A DNA stretch of 53,900 bases from Bacteroidales bacterium (GCA_016296345.1 JAEDJL010000006.1:1-53900), one strand, 5' to 3'; counted from the stretch's first letter, positions 35,124 through 43,571 are shown. The notes: generated by a model not told the origin, from the sequence alone. Numbers and translations: made by a program.

Positions 35124-36539
35124 TTATTTTAATATCAATTCAACTATGTTTTCTACGTGTTGGGTGTGGGGAAACATATCGACAGGACGTATTCTTCCCA
35201 CAGCATATTTTGATTGCAACAAGGCAACATCTCGTGCCTGAGTTGCAGGGTTGCAAGATATATAGACAATCTTGCGTGCCTCGGTTGCCAACAGCTGATT
35301 TATGACACTCTCTGCCATTCCTGCACGTGGCGGGTCGGTAATTATGACATCGGGTCTGCCGTTCTGCTCTATGAACTCTTCGGTCAGTATCTTTGCCATG
35401 TCGCCTGCAAAGAATGTTGTGTTGTTTATTTTGTTGAACTCGGAGTTCAAGCGAGCGTCTTCCACCGCATCTTCAACGTATTCTATGCCTACAACTTTTT
35501 TGGACAAAGAAGCGACATAGTTGGCTATCGTTCCGCAACCTGTATATAGGTCATAGACAACATCGTCCTTGGTTATGCCTGCAAATTCTGCCGCTTGGTG
35601 ATAGAGCTTTTCGGCTTGCAGCGAATTGGTTTGGTAAAAGGTTTTCGGTCTAATCTTGAAACGCAATTCTCCATTGCCGTCAAAAGATGTCATTCTCTCT
35701 TCTATGTGGTCTTTTCCCGCAAAACACTTTATGTCTTGGTCGCCAAGGGTATCGTTAAACTTCTCGTTGATGCAGTACATAAGCGAGGTAATTTGCGGAA
35801 AATTCTCTCTGAGGTTTTCAAGCAGAGGAACAATCTCTTCACTCCTTTGGGCAAAGACCACAACGACCATAACATCGCCCGTGGTCGAAGTTCTGACAAT
35901 CAGGTTTCTCATAAGCCCAGAATGTTCCCTTATATTATAATAAGGTAAAGAGCGTTCGGAACAATAGGCTCTCAAATGGTTGCGAATGGCATTTGAAGGC
36001 TCTGACTGCAAGGCACAATAATCTATCTCCAACACCTTGTCGAAAAATCCCGGAACATGAAATCCGAAAGCTCCATTGTCGATTGCCTCTTTGTCATAGT
36101 CATGTTTCCAACTTTTTGTGGAGAATGTGAATTCCAACTTGTTGCGATATTCCTTTTGGGTTGCGGAAGGAAGAATGGACATCATCTTTGAACAATCTGC
36201 CTTGGCGATGCGTTCCAAGTTGTCCCTCACCTGCTTCTGCTTATAGGCAAGCTGGCTTTCGTAATTCATGTTTTGCCACTTGCAACCGCCGCAAACTCCG
36301 AAGTGATTGCACATTGGTTCTGTTCTCAAAGGTGAATAGGAATGAAAATGTATCGCTTTGGCTTGTGCAAAGTTCTTTTTCTTCTTATAAATCTCCAAAT
36401 CGACAACATCTTGCGGCACAACGTACGGCACAAACACCACCAAGTCATCGACTTTGGCTATGCAATTACCCTCGGCAGCTGCTTCCAAAATCTCGACTTG
36501 CTCTACAATTTGCTTGGTCTTAGTCTTTTTCAGCTTCAT
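35124..36539 (-). CDS. rlmD: 23S rRNA m5U methyltransferase (RlmD family)
   Basis: A 471-residue TrmA/RumA-type enzyme that methylates uridine at C5. It has an N-terminal TRAM-like beta domain, then Fe-S cysteines in CNHFGVCGGCKWQ (residues about 78-90). The SAM methyltransferase domain contains YDLYTGCGTIANY, TDPPRAGM and the catalytic Cys in YISCNPATQARD. Family members target U1939 (RlmD), U747 (RlmC) or both; the exact site cannot be told here, so the symbol is provisional. It lies between the rpmH terminator and leuS. Confidence 0.9.
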   Translation of the reverse strand: MKLKKTKTKQIVEQVEILEAAAEGNCIAKVDDLVVFVPYVVPQDVVDLEIYKKKKNFAQAKAIHFHSYSPLRTEPMCNHFGVCGGCKWQNMNYESQLAYKQKQVRDNLERIAKADCSKMMSILPSATQKEYRNKLEFTFSTKSWKHDYDKEAIDNGAFGFHVPGFFDKVLEIDYCALQSEPSNAIRNHLRAYCSERSLPYYNIREHSGLMRNLIVRTSTTGDVMVVVVFAQRSEEIVPLLENLRENFPQITSLMYCINEKFNDTLGDQDIKCFAGKDHIEERMTSFDGNGELRFKIRPKTFYQTNSLQAEKLYHQAAEFAGITKDDVVYDLYTGCGTIANYVASLSKKVVGIEYVEDAVEDARLNSEFNKINNTTFFAGDMAKILTEEFIEQNGRPDVIITDPPRAGMAESVINQLLATEARKIVYISCNPATQARDVALLQSKYAVGRIRPVDMFPHTQHVENIVELILK

Positions 36540-36556
36540 TTCAACTGCTCAAAAAT

Positions 36557-36591
36557 CAAAAAAAAGAAGCATTGGAAAACCTCAATGCTTC
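36557..36591 (-). terminator. rpmH terminator
   Basis: A nine-base stem GAAGCATTG/CAATGCTTC with an eight-base loop, then a run of T on the minus strand, between rpmH and the methyltransferase gene. Confidence 0.85.
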
Positions 36592-36639
36592 TCGCAAATA
36601 TCTCTTGACTTGTGTTCTCTTAATACAAAGAGCGGTAAA

Positions 36640-36786
36640 CTATCTCTCGTCAGAAACAGTAAGTTTGTGCCTGCCGTGAGCTCTACGAGCAGCTAAAACT
36701 CTTCTACCATTGGCTGTTGCCATTCTCTGTCTGAAACCGTGCTTGTTTACTCTTTTTCTGCGTGAAGGTTGATATGTTCTTTTCAT
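36640..36786 (-). CDS. rpmH: Ribosomal protein L34
   Basis: Forty-eight residues, strongly basic, with the whole L34 pattern (MKRTYQPSRRKRVNKHGFRQRM, then GRRVLAARRAHGRHKL). It is part of the large ribosomal subunit. The ATG at 36786 is the true start; the in-frame extension upstream covers the promoter. Flanked by its own promoter and terminator. Unlike many bacteria, rnpA and the oriC/dnaA region are not next to it. Confidence 0.97.
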   Translation of the reverse strand: MKRTYQPSRRKRVNKHGFRQRMATANGRRVLAARRAHGRHKLTVSDER

Positions 36787-36809
36787 CGTCTTTATATGTT
36801 TTTGAGGTG

Positions 36810-36817
36810 CAAAGGTA
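36810..36817 (-). promoter_or_regulatory. rpmH promoter -7 box
   Basis: The minus strand reads TACCTTTG followed by CACC, 23 bases before the rpmH ATG. Confidence 0.65.
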
Positions 36818-36911
36818 CGACTTTTTTTTGAAAGGGCAACATCCGAGAGGGCTTTTTTTTGAATTTGGCACATTTTAAGCCCTAAATACTTGGAAACAGC
36901 GAGTTTTTTTG

Positions 36912-36919
36912 TACATTTG
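36912..36919 (+). promoter_or_regulatory. Promoter box of TPR/secG operon
   Basis: TACATTTG followed by CAAACC, about 70 bases before the ATG at 36990. A TTGG about 20 bases upstream is an imperfect -33. Confidence 0.5.
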
Positions 36920-36989
36920 CAAACCGTATTCGGAAAGCAAACCGACATAATAACTGATAAAAGATACGATTTAGCTCATCAAAAAGGGC

Positions 36990-37673
36990 ATGGACAGAAA
37001 GTTAAACGACATTTTGGAACTGAGACAGGAGGAAGTGGAATTGTCAAACCTGCTGAGCGTGGAAAGACTCTCGGAGAAGTTCCCCTATTCGGCAGTATTG
37101 CACGTTTATGCTGCCAAATTTTCGGCTCTTTTGGGCAATCAAAACAAGGGAAAACACCTTGCCACCGCAGCCGCATACGCTTGTGAGAGAGCTGCTTTGA
37201 AGCATTTTATGGACGCAAAGCTCACTCCTTGTGCCAAAACGCCGTTTCGCTCTGACCAAAACGCCGTTTTATTTGAGCAGAACGCCGTTTCAGTCGGACA
37301 AAACGGCGTTTTGGAAAAGCCTGATTTTGAAGCACAAAAAGAAAGCTCCGACATATTGGAAGAGATTGACCGATACAGCGAACCCGACTTGTCGGACAAT
37401 CCTACGAAAGAAGAAGTGATTGAACGCTTTTTGAAGATTGAGAACCCCAAGGTGAACACCGCCGAAAACAGTTCGGAAGACCCTGCGATTGAGAAGATAA
37501 TAAAGCAATCGGCAAACGACGAATTCAAAATCGTTACCGAGACAATGGCAAAAATATACCTCAAACAGGGCAACAAAGACAAGGCATTGCAAATTTATCG
37601 TCAGCTTTTGACCTCCAATCCAAAAAAAAGTGTTTACTTTGCAGACCGAATCAGAGAGTTGGAAGAAGAATAA
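36990..37673 (+). CDS. TPR-like protein upstream of secG, with repeat insert
   Basis: A 227-residue cytoplasmic protein. The N-terminal part (residues 1-78) is helical, with no recognised domain. Residues about 81-110 are encoded by the 21-bp palindromic array and show a seven-residue repeat (QNAVLFE, QNAVSVG, QNGVLEK). An acidic linker follows. The C-terminal 50 residues form a tetratricopeptide-like unit (ETMAKIYLKQGNKDKALQIYRQLL, then KSVYFADRIRELEEE). Similar C-termini occur in proteins encoded just upstream of secG in other Bacteroidota, as here (25 bases before secG), so a link to secretion is possible; function is not known. The reading frame is intact across the array. Confidence 0.82.
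   Translation: MDRKLNDILELRQEEVELSNLLSVERLSEKFPYSAVLHVYAAKFSALLGNQNKGKHLATAAAYACERAALKHFMDAKLTPCAKTPFRSDQNAVLFEQNAVSVGQNGVLEKPDFEAQKESSDILEEIDRYSEPDLSDNPTKEEVIERFLKIENPKVNTAENSSEDPAIEKIIKQSANDEFKIVTETMAKIYLKQGNKDKALQIYRQLLTSNPKKSVYFADRIRELEEE
37236..37312. repeat. 21-bp palindromic array C, inside a gene
   Basis: Cores start at 37240, 37262, 37283 and 37304: steps of 22, 21 and 21. Spacers TTTCGCTCTGACCAAAA and TTTCAGTCGGACAAAA match those of array A, the first with one extra C. The array is translated as part of the gene at 36990-37673. Confidence 0.9.
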
Positions 37674-37698
37674 ATAACAAAAAAATCAAAAATAAAGT

Positions 37699-38046
37699 AT
37701 GTTTGTATTCGTAACAGTATTGATTATCGTCGTTGCCATTTTGTTGGCAATCGTAGTATTGATTCAAAACTCCAAGGGCGGCGGATTGGCAGCCAACTTT
37801 GCATCTCAAAATCAAGTAATGGGAGTAAGAAAGACCGCCGACGTGTTGGAAAAAGCAACATGGACGCTTGCAGGAGTGTTGTTGGTTTTGTGTCTTGTGG
37901 CAACAGCCTTCACACCCGGCAGAACAGCAGTAGAGAACGGCAACGGAACACAGTTGGACCCCAATGCAATAAAGACAACCGTTCCTGCACAACAAGCACC
38001 TGCAATGCCGGCAGCACAACCTGCCGAACAACCTTCGGCAAACTAA
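37699..38046 (+). CDS. secG: SecG translocase subunit
   Basis: A 115-residue inner-membrane protein with two helices: residues 1-23 (FVFVTVLIIVVAILLAIVVLIQ) and about 54-72. The family loop QNSKGGGLAANF sits between them. SecG assists SecYE and SecA in preprotein export. The C-terminal tail is rich in Ala, Pro and Gln. It follows the TPR-like gene by 25 bases, and a hairpin terminator comes after. SecA is encoded about 7 kb away on the other strand. Confidence 0.95.
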   Translation: MFVFVTVLIIVVAILLAIVVLIQNSKGGGLAANFASQNQVMGVRKTADVLEKATWTLAGVLLVLCLVATAFTPGRTAVENGNGTQLDPNAIKTTVPAQQAPAMPAAQPAEQPSAN

Positions 38047-38078
38047 GCCTTCGGAATTGATAAGTAAAGAAAAACACG

Positions 38079-38116
38079 AAAAGGTCGCCCGAACAAAACG
38101 GACGACCTTTCATTTT
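38079..38116 (+). terminator. secG terminator
   Basis: AAAGGTCG/CGACCTTT-type stem with a CCCG/CGG inner part, followed by CATTTT. Confidence 0.7.
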
Positions 38117-38146
38117 ACCCGATTAAATACTCATATCGACACAAAA

Positions 38147-38243
38147 AAGACGGCGATTTAGTGAAATAAAACGCCGTCTTTTTCTGACAAAACGCCGTTT
38201 TATTTCACTAAATCGGCGTTTTATTTTTGCAGGACGGCGTTTT
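38147..38243. repeat. 21-bp palindromic array D (5 units)
   Basis: Cores start at 38151, 38172, 38193, 38214 and 38235, all 21 apart. Spacer 1 (ATTTAGTGAAATAAAA) is the exact reverse complement of spacer 3. As a result 38151-38176 and 38193-38218 can pair as a 26-bp stem with only two central mismatches. Located between the secG terminator and the tolC-like promoter. The remaining intergenic bases to 38485 hold a promoter and a leader hairpin but no gene. Confidence 0.92.
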
Positions 38244-38297
38244 GCTTTGAAGAAAGATTTTTTTGTTTTGCCGCAAGCTCTATTCCGATATTTTTTA

Positions 38298-38305
38298 TAC
38301 CTTTG
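38298..38305 (+). promoter_or_regulatory. Efflux operon promoter -7 box
   Basis: TACCTTTG followed by CAGC. It implies a leader of about 170 bases before the TolC-like ATG at 38486. Confidence 0.6.
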
Positions 38306-38360
38306 CAGCAAATTTAGTGCAATGTTCAATAGGAATACTTCGACATATAACCTTTGCAGT

Positions 38361-38386
38361 TCTCCCAAAGTAACAATTTGGGGAGA
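38361..38386 (+). promoter_or_regulatory. Hairpin in efflux operon leader
   Basis: TCTCCCAAA (38361-38369) pairs with TTTGGGGAGA (38377-38386), leaving one G bulged and a seven-base loop. No T-run follows, so it is not a simple terminator. It may be an operator dyad or leader structure. Confidence 0.4.
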
Positions 38387-38485
38387 CGAACACCCTTTTG
38401 CACAAATCATTTAGCCGTATTTTTCCTGCCAAAGGCAGATTTCGGGCTTCAATTCATTAAATTCTAATCATATTTTAATTCAAAA

Positions 38486-39802
38486 ATGAGGAAAACTTAT
38501 TTTCTCATAGCGGCTCTTTCGGGAGTGCTATGCGTCAATGCCGTATGCAGTCAGAGCGTTGAAAAGAGAAAACTGACCATCGGACAAATGTTTGAGCTTG
38601 CCGAGCAGAACAACAGCAGCATCAAAGCTAATCAACTGCAACAAAAACAGGCTTATCAAGAAGTCAAAGTTGCAAAAAACGGCTATCTGCCGTCAATAAA
38701 CGCTTCATTGTCATTCTCGTACAACGGAGACGGAATGATTATCGACCGAGATTTCAGAAGTTATTTCAAAGCCGAAATTCCCGACTTCGGGAACAATTTT
38801 GCTTTGGAAGTGTCTCAAATCATCTATTCGGGCGGTGCAATAAGTGCGAGTGTGAGACTTTCGGAACTGAAAGCACAAATGACATCTTTGGATGCGGAAC
38901 TCAACCGTCAGGAAATACGATTTTTGATTGTCGGAAACTACTTGGAGCTTTGCAAATTGGACAATCAGCTCAAAGTATTCGACACCAACATTGCTCAAAC
39001 CGAAAGAATACTGAAAGATATGCACGTCAGGCACAGTCAGGGAACTGCATTGCATAACGACATTACTCGTTATGAGTTGCTGTTGCAAGACTTGAAGTAC
39101 ACCAAAACCACACTTCAAAACAACAAACAGATAATAAACAACCAACTTACAAGCACTTTGGGGCTGCCGGAAGCAACAATCATCGAACCCGATACCGCAG
39201 GCATTAAACTATTGTCCGAAAAGACCGCAGAGCAGTGGCTGAAAGAAGCAAGTCTGTCGGCAATTCCCATAAAATTGGCAGCCGCAAGAGTGCAAATCAA
39301 CGAGCAGAAAAAGAAACTGTCTTACTCAGAACGTCTGCCGAAAGTAGCTTTGTTTGCAACAAACAACCTTGTCGGTCCGATTACAATGGAAATTCCTGCA
39401 ATCGACAAGAACTTCAACTGCTTTGTTGCAGGCATCGGCATCACCTATAACTTCGACAACCTATACAAAAGCGGCAGACAAATTTCCTCGGACAAGATAG
39501 GAATTATGAAAGCACGGCAAGACATGACGACAACCGAGGAAGAAATCAAACTGGCAATTCAATCTGCCCTCATCAAATACCAAGAGAGTTACTCACTTGC
39601 TCAAACCAAAGAAAAAAGTCTTGAATTGGCAAAAGAGAATTACGACATTGTTTATTACCGATATGCGAACGACTTGGCTTTAATCACCGACCTGCTCGAT
39701 GCTTCTTCTCAAAAGATAGATGCAGAGTTGCAAGTTGTCATTGCCCATATCAACATATTGTTTAACTACTTCAAGTTGCATTATATTTCAGGAACGTTAT
39801 AA
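38486..39802 (+). CDS. TolC-family outer-membrane efflux protein
   Basis: A 438-residue protein with a signal peptide (MRKTYFLIAALSGVLCVNAVCS). It has the two-repeat helical layout of OEP/TolC proteins (LTIGQMFELAEQNNSSIKANQLQQKQA; later YQESYSLAQTKEKSLELAKENYDIV). It would form the outer-membrane channel of a tripartite pump. It lies 11 bases before the HlyD-type adaptor and shares the operon with an MFS transporter, which together resemble EmrAB-TolC. There is no lipobox cysteine at the predicted cleavage site. Confidence 0.9.
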   Translation: MRKTYFLIAALSGVLCVNAVCSQSVEKRKLTIGQMFELAEQNNSSIKANQLQQKQAYQEVKVAKNGYLPSINASLSFSYNGDGMIIDRDFRSYFKAEIPDFGNNFALEVSQIIYSGGAISASVRLSELKAQMTSLDAELNRQEIRFLIVGNYLELCKLDNQLKVFDTNIAQTERILKDMHVRHSQGTALHNDITRYELLLQDLKYTKTTLQNNKQIINNQLTSTLGLPEATIIEPDTAGIKLLSEKTAEQWLKEASLSAIPIKLAAARVQINEQKKKLSYSERLPKVALFATNNLVGPITMEIPAIDKNFNCFVAGIGITYNFDNLYKSGRQISSDKIGIMKARQDMTTTEEEIKLAIQSALIKYQESYSLAQTKEKSLELAKENYDIVYYRYANDLALITDLLDASSQKIDAELQVVIAHINILFNYFKLHYISGTL

Positions 39803-39813
39803 ATCGAAAAATC

Positions 39814-40846
39814 ATGAATAAAAGAAAGAAAAAAAACCATTGCAAACATCGTAATTGTTGCATTTATCGTTTGCGGTCTTTGTTGGATTGCATCAAACTT
39901 TGTACACATCGGCGGACAATACACAAACAATGCTCAAATCCGCCAAGACATCATTCCTGTTTCTTCGCGTGTGCAGGGCTATATCAGGGAAATACGTTTT
40001 GAAGACTTCCAAAGCGTACACAAAGGAGACACTTTGGTGATAATAGAAGACTGTGAATATCGCCTGCGTTTGGCTCAGGCAAAGGCAGATTATCAAAACG
40101 CCTTGGTCGGAAAGGCGGCTTGCCAAACCGGAGTGTCGGCTCTTTCAAACAATATAGCAGTCAGCGATGCAAGTATGCAGGAAGTGGAAATTTTGCTTGC
40201 CAATGCAGAGGCTGATTACAAGCGTTTCAAAAATCTGTTGAGCAACAAGGCTGTAACACAACAGCAGTTCGAGCAGGCAGAAACAAAATACAAATCGCTG
40301 AAAGCCAAATTGGAGACAATGAAACGACAGAAGCAAAGCACAAGTCTTGCAAAGACAGAACAAAATCAACGATTGGGGCAGAACGAAATGGGCATAGAGG
40401 TTGCCAAAGCTGCACTCGAACTTGCCGAACTGAACCTTTCTTATACTGTTATCACAGCTCCTTGCGATGGAACGATGTCTCGAAAAAATATTCAGGTCGG
40501 TGAGTTGATTAGTCCGGGCAGATTGTTGTGTTCGATTGTCGATAAGAGTAAAAAATGGGTCGTTGAAAACTATAGAGAAACCCAAATAGAAAGCATCAAT
40601 CGGGGAGACAAGGTCAAAATATCGGTCGATGCCTTTCCCGATGTGGCGTTTGAGGGCAGGGTGGAAAGCATTTCAAACGCAACAGGAGGTCAATTCGCAA
40701 TATCATCTCCCGACAATTCGGCAGGTAACTTTGTGAAAGTCGAACAGCGTATCCCGATTAAAATCGTCTTTACCTCAAATAACGACACAATGTCGCTCAA
40801 TCGGCTCTCTGCCGGCATGAATGCAGAATGTAAAATCTTGAAATAG
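39814..40846 (+). pseudogene. HlyD-type adaptor, frameshifted at A8 run
   Basis: The ATG at 39814 reads MNKRKKK and then leaves frame in a run of eight A (39829-39836). With one A fewer, the frame continues as TIANIVIVAFIVCGLCWI (membrane anchor), NAQIRQDIIPVSSRVQGYIREI, and the intact remainder to 40846. This gives an EmrA/HlyD periplasmic adaptor of about 343 residues: N-terminal anchor, lipoyl half-motifs, a coiled-coil hairpin (about residues 95-165), second lipoyl half (VITAPCDGTM), and beta-barrel. The neighbours TolC and MFS are intact, so the system looks in use. The shift may be a sequencing error, a phase-variable tract, or be overcome by slippage. The GTG at 39971 lies inside the lipoyl region and is not a credible start. 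Confidence 0.82.
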
Positions 40847-40847
40847 C

Positions 40848-42425
40848 ATGGCTTGGCAGGAAGAACCTTTCAGATTTTTGAACTTTAAGGAGTGCGTACC
40901 CGACAAGTTACGCTTTTGGATTTACCTTTTGTTTCTCTGTGTTTTTCAATTCTCCAACGGAATGTACTTTACCGCAATGAGCCAAATGCAGGGAGAACAA
41001 TCCATAAGCATGAATGACGTCAAGATGATGAGCCATGCGGTTCTCATAGGGCTTAGTCTGTATTTTCCTTTGGCTTTTCGTCTTAAATTTCGCTTTACCA
41101 ATCGCACTTCTCTGATTGTTGCGGCAACGGGTTTGTTGGTTTGCAATCTGCTTGTTCCCCATATAGACAAGCCTTTTATCCTTGTGTTAATCGGATTTGT
41201 CGCAGGATTTTTTCGCCTCTACGGAACGTTTGAATGCTTCTCCAACATATTGCCGAAAATCACCCCGACCTACAATTATCCTGTGTTTCTGTCATTTGTG
41301 TTCTTTGTAGTGTTGGGAGTTATTCACCTGTTTGATGCGGTGAGTATGCAGATTATTTATTTTTTCGAGTGGAAACAGCTGCACAATCTTGCTGTCGGTT
41401 TGTTGCTCGTTGTGATTGTGTCGGCTTTTCTGCTGATGAGACCTTTCAGAGCCGAAGCCAAAATGCCGCTTTTGGGTATCGATTGGCTCGGCATGGTGCT
41501 TTGGGCAATCTTTATCCTCTCTTTGATTTTTGTTGTGCAGTATGGCAACACTCTCGATTGGTTTCATTCGACCAATATCAGAGTTGCCACAGGCTGTGCC
41601 TTTGTTTCATTGGGATTTAACATTGCTCGAATGAACTATATCCGCCATCCGTTTTTGGAAACCGAGGCTTTCAGGGTAAATAATCTGACTAATCTTCTTA
41701 TTGCTTTTTTGTGTCTTGCAATCCTTTTGGCTTCAAAGAACACCCTGCAAAACACTTTTACTGCCGCAGTTCTTCACTTGGATAGTCTCAATTTAAGCAA
41801 ATTGAAATATTTTGAGTTCTTCGGCTCTGTTTTGGGTGCGGTTTTTTCTTGGTTTAGCTTGGTTCGATTGAAGTGGTCGCACAAATTGGTAACCTTCATC
41901 GGCTTTTCGATGATATTGGTTTATGTGTTTTCGATGTGCTTTTTGGTAAGTCCGCAGACCAATATGGAGAAATTGTACCTCCCTTTGATGTGTTGCGGCT
42001 TCGGACACTTGGCAATTTTCATTGCATTGACCGTATATGTTCAAGCCACCGCTCCTTTCAAGAACTATTTTCAGGTGCTTTGCATTCTTGGTTTTGTTCG
42101 TACCGGCATAGGTTCGCCGATTGGAGACGCTCTTTACCAACATGGATTGAGCCAACTGACCGACAAGCATTTGTCTCTAATCGGAAGCAATGTGAATTTT
42201 AGCCTGATTGACTTCTCGAATGCTTTTGACACTATGGCAACAGAGGCTTTGGTTGCCTCCATAAGGGAGCTTTACGGATATACTTTCGTGTTTGGTGTGG
42301 TGGTATTGTTGCTGCTGTCTGCCTCTCGCTTCAAGAAAGATGTGAAAAAGCCTGTTCCAAAGCTGCGTTTCCTTTATTCGGCGATTGCAAAAAGAGTTCA
42401 GGAAAGTTTTTACTCCAAGGCTTGA
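40848..42425 (+). CDS. MFS efflux transporter (EmrB-like)
   Basis: A 525-residue inner-membrane protein with about 14 hydrophobic helices, as in the DHA2 drug/proton antiporter group. It starts one base after the HlyD-type stop and is the last gene of the operon. The N-terminal cytoplasmic stretch MAWQEEPFRFLNFKECVPDKLRFW and the sequence GFVAGFFRLYGTFECF are visible, but I see no diagnostic substrate motif. With the adaptor and TolC-like channel it would expel drugs, bile acids or similar compounds across both membranes; the substrate is unknown. Confidence 0.85.
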   Translation: MAWQEEPFRFLNFKECVPDKLRFWIYLLFLCVFQFSNGMYFTAMSQMQGEQSISMNDVKMMSHAVLIGLSLYFPLAFRLKFRFTNRTSLIVAATGLLVCNLLVPHIDKPFILVLIGFVAGFFRLYGTFECFSNILPKITPTYNYPVFLSFVFFVVLGVIHLFDAVSMQIIYFFEWKQLHNLAVGLLLVVIVSAFLLMRPFRAEAKMPLLGIDWLGMVLWAIFILSLIFVVQYGNTLDWFHSTNIRVATGCAFVSLGFNIARMNYIRHPFLETEAFRVNNLTNLLIAFLCLAILLASKNTLQNTFTAAVLHLDSLNLSKLKYFEFFGSVLGAVFSWFSLVRLKWSHKLVTFIGFSMILVYVFSMCFLVSPQTNMEKLYLPLMCCGFGHLAIFIALTVYVQATAPFKNYFQVLCILGFVRTGIGSPIGDALYQHGLSQLTDKHLSLIGSNVNFSLIDFSNAFDTMATEALVASIRELYGYTFVFGVVVLLLLSASRFKKDVKKPVPKLRFLYSAIAKRVQESFYSKA

Positions 42426-42517
42426 AACATACTACCGCCTTTGCAAAACAAGAAAAAGTCAAAAGGCTTTCTGTCTGAAAGTCAAACATTTGAGCAAATC
42501 AAGAAAGCACTCTCGAC

Positions 42518-42593
42518 AAAACGGCGTTTTGCCATGCTGAAACGGCGTTTTGGCAAAATAAAACGCCGTTTTATTTCAGTAAATCGGCGTTTT
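42518..42593. repeat. 21-bp palindromic array E (4 units)
   Basis: Cores start at 42522, 42543, 42564 and 42585, exactly 21 apart. The third is the centre of a perfect odd palindrome (AAATAAAACG-C-CGTTTTATTT). The spacer TTTTATTTCAGTAAAT differs by one base from spacer 3 of array D. Located between two convergent genes. Confidence 0.92.
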
Positions 42594-42610
42594 ATTTTTG
42601 CAACTATGGA

Positions 42611-43417
42611 TTATCGGAGAGTGTTTCGCTTAAATTCTGATACCAAAATAGCACAGGCAGTTGCGGCATTGAGGCTTTCGGCTCCTTTGTCGGGCTTGAA
42701 GTGCGGTATATTGAGATTGTGGTTTACCAACCTGCGGACTTCGGGTGATACTCCGTGAGATTCGCTACCGATAATCAAGACAGCGTCTTCGGGAAGGCTC
42801 TCAGAATAGACCGAACTGCCGTCCGCAACCAAGGAAGCATAGACGGGGAGCGACTTTGGCAGGCTTTGAAGATAGTCTGTCAGCTTGCAATAGTGTACTT
42901 TCACCCTGAAAATCGAACCCATTGTCGATTGGACGGTCTTGGGGTTGAATATATCGACACTCTCTTCCGAACAAATAACTCTGTCTATTGCAAACCAATC
43001 TGCCAAACGAACAATCGTTCCGAGATTTCCCGGGTCTTTTATGCCGTCAAGAAGGAGCGTAAGTCCCTTGTTGCCAAATGGCTTACTGACTTGCCCTCTT
43101 GCAACAAGACACCAAGCTTTGTTGGGAGTGGTAAGCAGGCTGAGGCGTTCCAACTCGCTCTGCGATACTTCAAAAAGCGCTCCTGCTTCAACCAAAGAAG
43201 GTTCTTTCCCTTTGTTTTGCCTTCTCAATTTGGCTTGAATGTCGCAAGAGTTCTCCTCTATCCACGATTTCACGGCACAAATGGTCAGTATTTCAAAGTC
43301 GGATTTGAGAAGTTCTTCGCACAACTTCACTCCCTCGACGATAAATACTCCGTCGGCTTTGCGATACTTGTCTTGCTTGTATTTACTCAGCCTTTTCAAT
43401 TCGTTTTTTGACAACAT
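42611..43417 (-). CDS. TrmH/SpoU-type RNA methyltransferase
   Basis: A 268-residue protein. The N-terminal RNA-binding-like part (KYRKADGVFIVEGVKLCEELL) is followed by the SPOUT knot domain with its three motifs: DGIKDPGNLGTIVRLADWF, VQSTMGSIFRV and IGSESHGVSPEVRRLV...NIPH. It transfers a methyl group from SAM to a ribose 2'-OH in rRNA or tRNA; the target is not clear. It is convergent with the MFS gene and close to array E, which ends about 18 bases beyond its stop. Confidence 0.9.
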   Translation of the reverse strand: MLSKNELKRLSKYKQDKYRKADGVFIVEGVKLCEELLKSDFEILTICAVKSWIEENSCDIQAKLRRQNKGKEPSLVEAGALFEVSQSELERLSLLTTPNKAWCLVARGQVSKPFGNKGLTLLLDGIKDPGNLGTIVRLADWFAIDRVICSEESVDIFNPKTVQSTMGSIFRVKVHYCKLTDYLQSLPKSLPVYASLVADGSSVYSESLPEDAVLIIGSESHGVSPEVRRLVNHNLNIPHFKPDKGAESLNAATACAILVSEFKRNTLR

Positions 43418-43507
43418 GATGTCCTCGATTTTTTGTTTGACTATCTTTTCTTCTTTGTTTGAAAGCTCTGTTTTGGGGATTTGGTTTGCTCTTTTTGCTT
43501 CGGGTTA

Positions 43508-43542
43508 CAAAAAAATGAGGTAAATCAAAAGCGATTTACCCC
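43508..43542 (-). terminator. rpsF-rpsR-rplI operon terminator
   Basis: GGTAAATC/GATTTACC stem with a six-base loop, then a T-run on the minus strand. Confidence 0.85.
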
Positions 43543-43571
43543 ATTGCACTACTTTCTCGACTAATTTCGTA

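Noticed and set aside
36640..36786. oriC region inferred from rpmH
   Set aside because: rnpA, dnaA and dnaN are absent and no cluster of DnaA boxes is seen.
38123..38410. Minus-strand frame rich in KRRF repeats
   Set aside because: It is the translation of array D; the seven-residue repeat simply reflects the 21-bp period. The frame at 42441-42758 (array E) is rejected for the same reason.
39971..40846. Shortened HlyD gene starting at an internal GTG
   Set aside because: It would lack the membrane anchor and first lipoyl strands, and conserved coding sequence clearly continues upstream in the same frame to the A8 run.
12034..42593. CRISPR arrays at the 21-bp repeats
   Set aside because: Cores are only 5-13 bases and palindromic, spacers recur between loci, and no cas genes are near. 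The pattern does not fit repeat-spacer arrays.
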